Source: Burkholderiales bacterium (GTDB taxonomy: Bacteria > Pseudomonadota > Gammaproteobacteria > Burkholderiales > Casimicrobiaceae). From it: 64,000 nt of DNA. Both the position numbers and the translations under genes were made by a program. Positions 58,594-64,000 of this stretch are shown in pieces (the stretch's first letter is position 1; every line of letters begins with the position of its first letter). The stretch spans positions 1-64,000 of the forward strand of contig JADYZP010000029.1 in assembly GCA_020853025.1 (NCBI GenBank). The letters are read 5' to 3'. The notes under the pieces are model-generated. The model was given only the letters and a program-made list of their open reading frames with translations, was not told where the DNA came from and made no database searches.

Positions 58594-60306
58594 TTACTTC
58601 GGTGCGCTCGCCGGCGCTGTAGCCGGAGCCACCGCCGTCTGCTTCGTCTTGATCGCGTCGTCGAGGATCTTGATGCCGTCCTGCGACGCCTTGACCGATT
58701 TCGCGAGCGACTCCTTCGCGAGGTCGAGATTGTGGAACGACGCGCCGTTGGCCGCGGTCCACCACTCCCAGTGCGCGTGCGCCTCGCCGTGTTTGGCGCG
58801 GGCAGCCTTCAGGGCTTCATCGGAAATGCCCACCCGCTGCGCCGGTGCGAACTTGTTGATGAACTGCGCCAGCCAGAACTCGGCGTGACGGACCTTGCCC
58901 TGGTAGTGCGAAGCCATCGACTCGATCACGTAGCGCGCCTGCTTCTCGTCCCACTGGTTGTGGCAGCGCAGACAGGTTTCCTTCAGGTAGTTCTTCGGGT
59001 TGGTCTGCCAGTGCGACGTGTAGAACTTGCCGGTCTTGTCATCCTTGACGCGCGGCATGTGGCAGGCGGCGCAGTCGATGCCGAGCTTCTCGTGCTTCGA
59101 GTTGTAGTAGGTCTCGACGTCCGGATGCTGCGCCTTCCACAGCGCCGCCCCTGTGAACTGGTTGCGGAAGTCGCGGAACTGGATGCCGTCGTAGGCCTTC
59201 AGGATATTGCTGACGTCGACGAAGGGGAAGTAATTGGTGCGCCTGTCCGCCATCGTGATCGGTTCACCGGTGCTCGGATTGAAACCGGGATTGCAGTTGT
59301 ACTCGACGTGGCACTGTCCGCACTGCAGCCGACCGTCGTAGCGTTCGAGCATGCCGATCTTGCGCGTGAACCCGCGCACGCCCATGTCCTTGACCTCGAC
59401 CTTGGTCTTGCGCGGATCCTGCGAATACAGGGTCGGCGCATCGGTGCGGGTCACGGCGTCGATCAGCGCGTCACGGACGATGCGCGGCTTCGCGGCGTGC
59501 GGGTCGTGGCAGAAGATGCAGTTGAGCGAGTGGTTGACTGCCTTCGCCGCCTCCACCACCTTCGATGTGCGGCTCCATTTGGCCTCGGGGACCGGATCAC
59601 CCATGTACGCCCATTCCAGGATGTGGTCCTGCGTCTTGCACGACAGGCAGACCGGATTGGCGGCTGCGGCAGTGCCCGGCTTGAACACCTTCTGGTCGCT
59701 GTTTTCCGGGTAGAGATCGTAGGCGACGTCCCAGACCTTGAAATCACCGGTGAGTCCGAGATAGCGCCAGGTGTCCCTGGGCGCGAAGCGGCCACCGAAG
59801 GCGCGATCGACGACGTATTGATCGAGCAATGCGAAGGTATGGCCGCGCGGCAGATTGTGTTCCTTGGTGAAGCCGTGCGGTGTCATCAAGAGGTCGTAGG
59901 CCGGATTCGGCGCCGGCCCGGTCATCTGCTTTTTCTCGAAGCGCGCATTGCGGTGCCAGTCCATCTGCGCGTAGGACTTGTACTGGTTCTGGTGGCAGCC
60001 GCCGCAGGTCGCAAGGTCGGTCTTGGTCGCCGGGCGTTTCGACGCGTCGGCCAGGTGACTGGCGGTGCCGTCGTGGCACGCATTGCAGCCGACCGTCTTG
60101 TGCTTGCCTGAGACGTAGAACGCGCGCACCGGCGCGTGACAGCCGAGGCACGTGGAGGCGTCGAAGGCTGCCGATTTCGTGGCTGCCTTCGGTGCCGCCT
60201 GCTTCGCCTGCGCAAAGGCGGACGCGCCCCACGCTGCCATCGCCGCGAGTCCCACGGTCAATGCTGCGCGCGCCAGCGCGCGCGCAGCGTTTCGGTTGCC
60301 GTTCAT
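58594..60306 (-). CDS. octaheme cytochrome c nitrite reductase-like protein
   Basis: 570 residues with a signal peptide (about 1-32). Eight haem sites are visible: CLGCH (53), CNACH (74), CGGCH (101), CLSCK (220), CIFCH (263), CGQCH (329), CAACH (412) and CLRCH (445). The fourth has Lys in place of His, the mark of the catalytic haem in NrfA and octaheme nitrite reductases. After the sixth site comes VEYNC: Tyr336-X-Cys338 is the spacing of the Tyr-Cys cross-link reported for the Thioalkalivibrio enzyme. An active-site Arg (WHRNAR, R119 or R122) and His (AQHPD, H394) are also in place. It would reduce nitrite to ammonium in the periplasm. GGAGAG precedes the ATG. FNR-type box 90 bp upstream. 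Confidence 0.88.
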   Translation of the reverse strand: MNGNRNAARALARAALTVGLAAMAAWGASAFAQAKQAAPKAATKSAAFDASTCLGCHAPVRAFYVSGKHKTVGCNACHDGTASHLADASKRPATKTDLATCGGCHQNQYKSYAQMDWHRNARFEKKQMTGPAPNPAYDLLMTPHGFTKEHNLPRGHTFALLDQYVVDRAFGGRFAPRDTWRYLGLTGDFKVWDVAYDLYPENSDQKVFKPGTAAAANPVCLSCKTQDHILEWAYMGDPVPEAKWSRTSKVVEAAKAVNHSLNCIFCHDPHAAKPRIVRDALIDAVTRTDAPTLYSQDPRKTKVEVKDMGVRGFTRKIGMLERYDGRLQCGQCHVEYNCNPGFNPSTGEPITMADRRTNYFPFVDVSNILKAYDGIQFRDFRNQFTGAALWKAQHPDVETYYNSKHEKLGIDCAACHMPRVKDDKTGKFYTSHWQTNPKNYLKETCLRCHNQWDEKQARYVIESMASHYQGKVRHAEFWLAQFINKFAPAQRVGISDEALKAARAKHGEAHAHWEWWTAANGASFHNLDLAKESLAKSVKASQDGIKILDDAIKTKQTAVAPATAPASAPK

Positions 60307-60395
60307 GCGCTTCTCTCCGTTCGGCGACGAAGCCCTCGCTGCTCGCGCGAGTCTAGCTGTGGATGCCGGCGCGTGGCCAAGCAGCAGCCGTACTG

Positions 60396-60409
60396 TTGAC
60401 CAAGATCAA
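60396..60409. promoter_or_regulatory. FNR/Anr-type box TTGAC-CAAG-ATCAA
   Basis: One mismatch to TTGAT-N4-ATCAA, 90 bp upstream of the octaheme cytochrome ATG. The position would suit activation at about -41 with a 50-nt leader. It fits a nitrite reductase induced at low oxygen. Confidence 0.55.
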
Positions 60410-60465
60410 ACTGGCCGACGCGATGTCACACCTGTTGTTGGACGCGGCGCCGTGGCGTCCCCGCG

Positions 60466-60972
60466 CTATTCGAGTTCGATGGCGTCCGCGATCGCCGCGA
60501 TGCCCGCTTTCGCGCAGCCATCGTCGGCTTCGCCGTTCGGCGCGCCCGAGACACCGATGCCACCGACCAGCGACCCCTTGGCGCGAATCATCATGCCGCC
60601 GCCGACGATCACCACGTCGGGCAGAGCTCGAATGCCGCTCGACGGCTTGCCCGCCTGCGTCGATGCTGCGAGTTCGGTCGTATCGGTCCGAAAACTCACG
60701 GCTGTCGCTGCCTTGCCGATGGCGGTCCGGCTCGTATGCGCACCGGCGAGGTTATCGCGCAGCAGCGCCAACGGCTGGCCTGCGCGGTCGACCACGGCCA
60801 CGGACACCGTGTAACCGTCCTTCTGGCAACGGGCGAGTGCTGCCTGCACAGCCGACTGGGCGGCTGTCGTGGTAAGCGACGGAGTGTTCGCCAGCAGTTT
60901 TTGTGCGGCGGCCGGTATCGTGCATGCGATTCCGGCGCCGAGTGCGGCGATCATCAGCATTTTTCGTTTCAT
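60466..60972 (-). CDS. GlcG/HbpS family periplasmic protein
   Basis: 168 residues. Signal peptide about 1-23 (PAAAQ). The PF03928 core follows: YTVSVAVVDRAGQPLALLRDNLAG, then HTSRTAIGKAATAVSF, and GGGMMIRAKGSLVGGIGVSGA. Members bind haem or small molecules; HbpS is a redox-linked haem-binding protein. The function here is uncertain, but its position between the octaheme cytochrome and hemN is suggestive. GGGGGC precedes the ATG at 60972. Confidence 0.8.
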   Translation of the reverse strand: MKRKMLMIAALGAGIACTIPAAAQKLLANTPSLTTTAAQSAVQAALARCQKDGYTVSVAVVDRAGQPLALLRDNLAGAHTSRTAIGKAATAVSFRTDTTELAASTQAGKPSSGIRALPDVVIVGGGMMIRAKGSLVGGIGVSGAPNGEADDGCAKAGIAAIADAIELE

Positions 60973-61037
60973 CGGTTGCCCCCGTTTCGTCGATTCAGAA
61001 TTGCCATCATGATCGGAGATCGATAGCGCTCCACGCA

Positions 61038-62480
61038 TCAAATCACACGTGAATACTGCGGGCCCTCTCGCTTTTCACGCAAATAGCGGTCGAAGTTCAT
61101 CGCGATCGTCCGGACCAGCAGGCGTCCGCGCGGCGTGACCTGCAGCTTGTCGTCCATCATGTCGACCAGGCCGTCGGCTGCCAGTGGCGCCAATGCCTCG
61201 AGCTCCGGCGCGAAACGACTACCGAAGCGGATACCGTGCGCCCGCTCGATTTCCGCGAAATCGAGGTCGAAGTTGCACATCAGCTTTTGAATCACGTCGC
61301 GGCGCAGCAGGTCGTCAGCGTCGAGCTCGACCCCGCGCAGCACCGGCAATACGCCGGCGTCGAGCTTCTCGTAGTAGAGGTCGAGCGTCTTCACGTTCTG
61401 CACGTACGCGGCGCCGATCTTGCCGATCGCCGAGATGCCGAAGGCCACGAGGTCGCGGTCCGGCTGCGTCGAGTAGCCCTGGAAATTGCGGTGCAGCTTG
61501 CGTTCGCGCTGCGCGGCGGCCAGTTCGTCGCCCGGCTTCGCGAAGTGGTCCATGCCGATGTAGACGTAACCGGCATCGGCGAGCTTGGTGATGGCGAGCG
61601 CCAGGATCGCGAGCTTGTCGTCGGGCGACGGCAGTTCGGCTACCTCGATGCGCCGCTGCGGCTTGAACAGATGCGGCACGTGCGCATAGCTGTACAGCGC
61701 GATGCGGTCGGGTGCGGCGTCGACGACGCGGTCGAGCGTGGTCGAGAAGCCCGCGACCGTCTGCCGCGGCAGTCCGTAGATCAGGTCGGCGTTGACGGAG
61801 ACGAACCCCGAGCGGCGCGCTGCGTCGATGACGGTGCGCGTTTCCTCTTCGCTCTGGATGCGGTTGACCGCCCGCTGCACGTCGGGATCGAAATCCTGGA
61901 TGCCGACCGAGATCCGGTTGAAGCCCTGGTCGCCGAGGAAGGCGACGGTGTCGGCGGCTACCCTTCGCGGATCGACCTCGATGGAGACCTCGGCGTCGGC
62001 GGCGAAGCGGAAGCGCGAACGCAGCGCGGTCATCAGCGTGGCCATTTCGTCGCGCGCGAGAAAGGTCGGCGTTCCGCCGCCCCAGTGCAATTGCGTGACC
62101 GGCGGCGCGCCATCGATGCGCGCGCCGACCATGCCGATCTCGCGCTCGAGGTAGCGGATGTACTTGGCCGAACGACCGTGATCCTTGGTCAGGACCTTGT
62201 TGCACGCGCAGTAGTAGCAGATGGTGCTGCAGAACGGCAGGTGCACGTACAGCGACAGCGGATGTCCGGCACGCTCAAGATTGCGTTGCGCCAGCGCCTG
62301 CGCATAGTGCGTCGCGGTGAAAGCGTCGTGGAAACGGTCTGCCGTGGGGTACGACGTATAGCGTGGGCCGTAGCCGTCGTACTTGGCGACCAGCGCTGCG
62401 TCGAAGGCGAGATCCGGCCCCGGCCGGGTTGCATGCGCGTCCACGGGCTCGATTATGCCTTGTGCCGCTGCGGTTGCCAT
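61038..62480 (-). CDS. hemN: oxygen-independent coproporphyrinogen III oxidase
   Basis: 480 residues, radical SAM enzyme. The cluster motif is [16 protein letters not shown] (CxxxCxxC plus the extra HemN cysteine). The SAM-binding [10 protein letters not shown] and [14 protein letters not shown] follow, and the C-terminal HemN domain has [16 protein letters not shown]-type residues. It converts coproporphyrinogen III to protoporphyrinogen IX without O2. With hemY in the same window, haem can be made in both oxygen regimes, and haem demand is high given the octaheme cytochrome. Confidence 0.95.
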   Translation of the reverse strand: MATAAAQGIIEPVDAHATRPGPDLAFDAALVAKYDGYGPRYTSYPTADRFHDAFTATHYAQALAQRNLERAGHPLSLYVHLPFCSTICYYCACNKVLTKDHGRSAKYIRYLEREIGMVGARIDGAPPVTQLHWGGGTPTFLARDEMATLMTALRSRFRFAADAEVSIEVDPRRVAADTVAFLGDQGFNRISVGIQDFDPDVQRAVNRIQSEEETRTVIDAARRSGFVSVNADLIYGLPRQTVAGFSTTLDRVVDAAPDRIALYSYAHVPHLFKPQRRIEVAELPSPDDKLAILALAITKLADAGYVYIGMDHFAKPGDELAAAQRERKLHRNFQGYSTQPDRDLVAFGISAIGKIGAAYVQNVKTLDLYYEKLDAGVLPVLRGVELDADDLLRRDVIQKLMCNFDLDFAEIERAHGIRFGSRFAPELEALAPLAADGLVDMMDDKLQVTPRGRLLVRTIAMNFDRYLREKREGPQYSRVI

Positions 62481-62652
62481 TGCGGCAGGTCAACGGGTAA
62501 CGGGTGTCGGTCCGGGCGGCACACCGCCGTCATCGCCAATAGCCATGCTCACGGTGGGGGCGCGGCAATCGCAGCCTTGGCACCCCGCCTTTGCACGCCT
62601 CGGGGTCCTGTGCAACAATCGTGGCAACTATTTTTGCATCAGGGTGACACCG

Positions 62653-63204
62653 ATGCTGGACCGTGACGGCTATCGCCCGAACGTCGCCATCGTCATCGTC
62701 AACGGCAGGAACCAGGTCTTCTGGGGCAAAAGGATCCGCGAACACTCGTGGCAATTTCCGCAAGGCGGCATCAATCCCGCTGAAACGCCCGAAAAGGCGA
62801 TGTACCGGGAATTGCGCGAGGAGGTTGGACTCGAACCCCAGCATGTAAAGGTTCTCGGCCGGACGCGCGAATGGCTGAGGTACGACGTCCCGCAGCACTG
62901 GATCAAGCGCGAGTGGCGAGGCAGTTATCGCGGCCAGAAGCAGATCTGGTACCTGCTGCGGCTGGTGGGGCGCGACAACGACGTCTCCTTGCGCGCCTCC
63001 GACCATCCGGAGTTCGACGCCTGGCGCTGGCACGACTACTGGGTTCCGCTGGAGACAGTGATCGAATTCAAGCGCGAATCGTACCGGCGTGCGTTGCTCG
63101 AACTCGAGCGCTTCCTGTACGCGCGACCACAGACGCGACGGCAGCGGCTCTATGGCGTGCAGCATCCGCAGATGCCGGAGTCCTACTCGGATCCCACAGG
63201 CTAG
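62653..63204 (+). CDS. rppH: RNA pyrophosphohydrolase
   Basis: 183 residues of the Nudix family. The start [17 protein letters not shown] is typical of RppH. The Nudix box is [23 protein letters not shown] (split here: [14 protein letters not shown] then RELREEVGL). It removes pyrophosphate from mRNA 5' ends and starts RNA decay. AGGGTG precedes the ATG. Convergent with proB, overlapping by 4 nt, an arrangement common in betaproteobacteria. Confidence 0.93.
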   Translation: MLDRDGYRPNVAIVIVNGRNQVFWGKRIREHSWQFPQGGINPAETPEKAMYRELREEVGLEPQHVKVLGRTREWLRYDVPQHWIKREWRGSYRGQKQIWYLLRLVGRDNDVSLRASDHPEFDAWRWHDYWVPLETVIEFKRESYRRALLELERFLYARPQTRRQRLYGVQHPQMPESYSDPTG

Positions 63205-64000
63205 CCGAGCAGCACGAGGTTGTCGCGATGGATGAGTTCCGCCTCGTCGACGTAGCCTAAGACCGCCTCGATCTCCGCCGACGGCCGGCGCAGAATCCTT
63301 GCGGCGTCCGCCGCGCCGTAGTTGACGAGGCCACGTGCGATCTCGCGTCCATCGGGCGCCAGGCAGCCGACGACCTCGCCGCGCTCGAACGTGCCCTCGA
63401 CCGCGACAACACCGATCGGCAGCAGGCTCTTGCCGTCGCGCGCGAGCGCGCGCACCGCCCCGTCGTCGAGGCGCAGCCGGCCCGCGAGTTGGACGTGGTC
63501 GGCCAGCCACTGCTTGCGCGCAGCGAGCGATACCGGGGGCGCTATCAGCGCGGTGCCGATTGCTTCTCCTGCCGCCAGCCGGGTCAGCACGCCGTCCTCG
63601 CGTCCGCAGGCGATGATCGTCGACGCGCCCGAGCGCGCCGCGCGCTTCGCGGCCAGCACCTTGGTCAGCATGCCGCCGCGCGCGAGCGCGCTACCGGCAC
63701 CGCCGGCCATGGCTTCGAGCGCGGGGTCCCCGGCGCGCGCCTCATGGATGAAGGTCGCGCGTGGATCACGGCGTGGATCGGCGGTGTAGAGCCCCTGCTG
63801 ATCGGTAAGCAGGATCAGCACGTCCGCTTCGATCAGGTTCGCCACCAGCGCGCCGAGCGTGTCGTTGTCGCCAACGCGGATCTCGTCGGTTGTCACCGTA
63901 TCGTTTTCGTTGACGACCGGGATCACCGACAGGCCGAGCAGCGTGCGCAGCGTGGTGCGCGCGTTCAGGTAACGCCTGCGGTCGGCCAGGTCCTCGTGCG
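63201..64000 (-). CDS. proB: glutamate 5-kinase, C-terminal part (runs off window)
   Basis: The 3' three-quarters of the gene; the 5' end lies beyond base 64000. Visible are the amino acid kinase segments [42 protein letters not shown] and [13 protein letters not shown], then the [13 protein letters not shown] segment. The C-terminal PUA domain starts about residue 150 from the window-visible ATG-like codon and ends in [11 protein letters not shown]. First enzyme of proline synthesis. The codon at 63926 seen as a start is internal. Confidence 0.93.
   Translation of the reverse strand, partial: HEDLADRRRYLNARTTLRTLLGLSVIPVVNENDTVTTDEIRVGDNDTLGALVANLIEADVLILLTDQQGLYTADPRRDPRATFIHEARAGDPALEAMAGGAGSALARGGMLTKVLAAKRAARSGASTIIACGREDGVLTRLAAGEAIGTALIAPPVSLAARKQWLADHVQLAGRLRLDDGAVRALARDGKSLLPIGVVAVEGTFERGEVVGCLAPDGREIARGLVNYGAADAARILRRPSAEIEAVLGYVDEAELIHRDNLVLLG

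Overview
The window is high-GC proteobacterial DNA, most likely from a betaproteobacterium. The housekeeping genes at the right edge (hemN, rppH convergent with proB, hemY) and the GC-rich codon use fit that group; this is inference from gene content, not from a marker gene. No tRNA, rRNA, CRISPR array or insertion sequence was recognised, and no gene-free stretch exceeds about 300 bases.

Left part (1-22 kb): a giant RTX protein with an N-terminal lipase-like domain (438-10058), a multi-pass membrane protein, a TrpB2-type PLP enzyme, an overlapping trio (MscS-like channel, MgtE-N/CBS protein, full MgtE), a class I glutamine amidotransferase-like hydrolase and pyruvate phosphate dikinase.

Centre (20.9-49.3 kb): a large C1 / corrinoid methyl-transfer locus, the most interesting part of the window. 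Three leftward operons and two rightward units can be read. Operon I (from 28705): corrinoid protein, UroD-type methyltransferase, pterin-binding methyltransferase, reductive activator (RACE), MetV-MetF fusion, DUF1638 protein, PhyH dioxygenase. Operon II (from 37847): sterol-desaturase-type hydroxylase, FAD oxidoreductase, PhyH dioxygenase, divergent PanB homologue, TRAP transporter DctP-DctQ-DctM, second FAD oxidoreductase. Operon III (from 44897): second divergent PanB homologue, GntR/FCD regulator, a UroD-methyltransferase::corrinoid fusion (CmuA-like architecture), second TRAP transporter. To the right lie a homocysteine methyltransferase-like gene, a ParDE-type toxin-antitoxin pair, formate-THF ligase (fhs) and 5-formyl-THF cyclo-ligase. 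I infer uptake of a methylated organic acid by TRAP systems, transfer of its methyl to a corrinoid and then to THF, and oxidation through methylene- and formyl-THF to formate, with oxygen- or FAD-dependent enzymes acting on the remaining skeleton. The substrate cannot be read from the sequence.

A 23-bp pseudo-palindrome, consensus CTrACATAT-N7-ATATCAG, occurs upstream of operon I (28761), operon II (37904), operon III (44911) and fhs (46867). It is the best candidate for the operator of the GntR regulator encoded in operon III and would tie the whole locus into one regulon.

Right part (49.3-64 kb): a thiolase remnant with an internal deletion, downstream of a bifunctional beta-oxidation protein; a small winged-helix protein with an extended -10 promoter; a polytopic membrane protein; hemY; a DUF3365 monoheme cytochrome; an APH/P-loop kinase fusion; a CcmI/NrfG-like TPR protein fused to cytochrome c, next to an octaheme nitrite reductase-like cytochrome with an FNR-type box upstream; a GlcG/HbpS protein; hemN; rppH; and the 3' part of proB running off the window.
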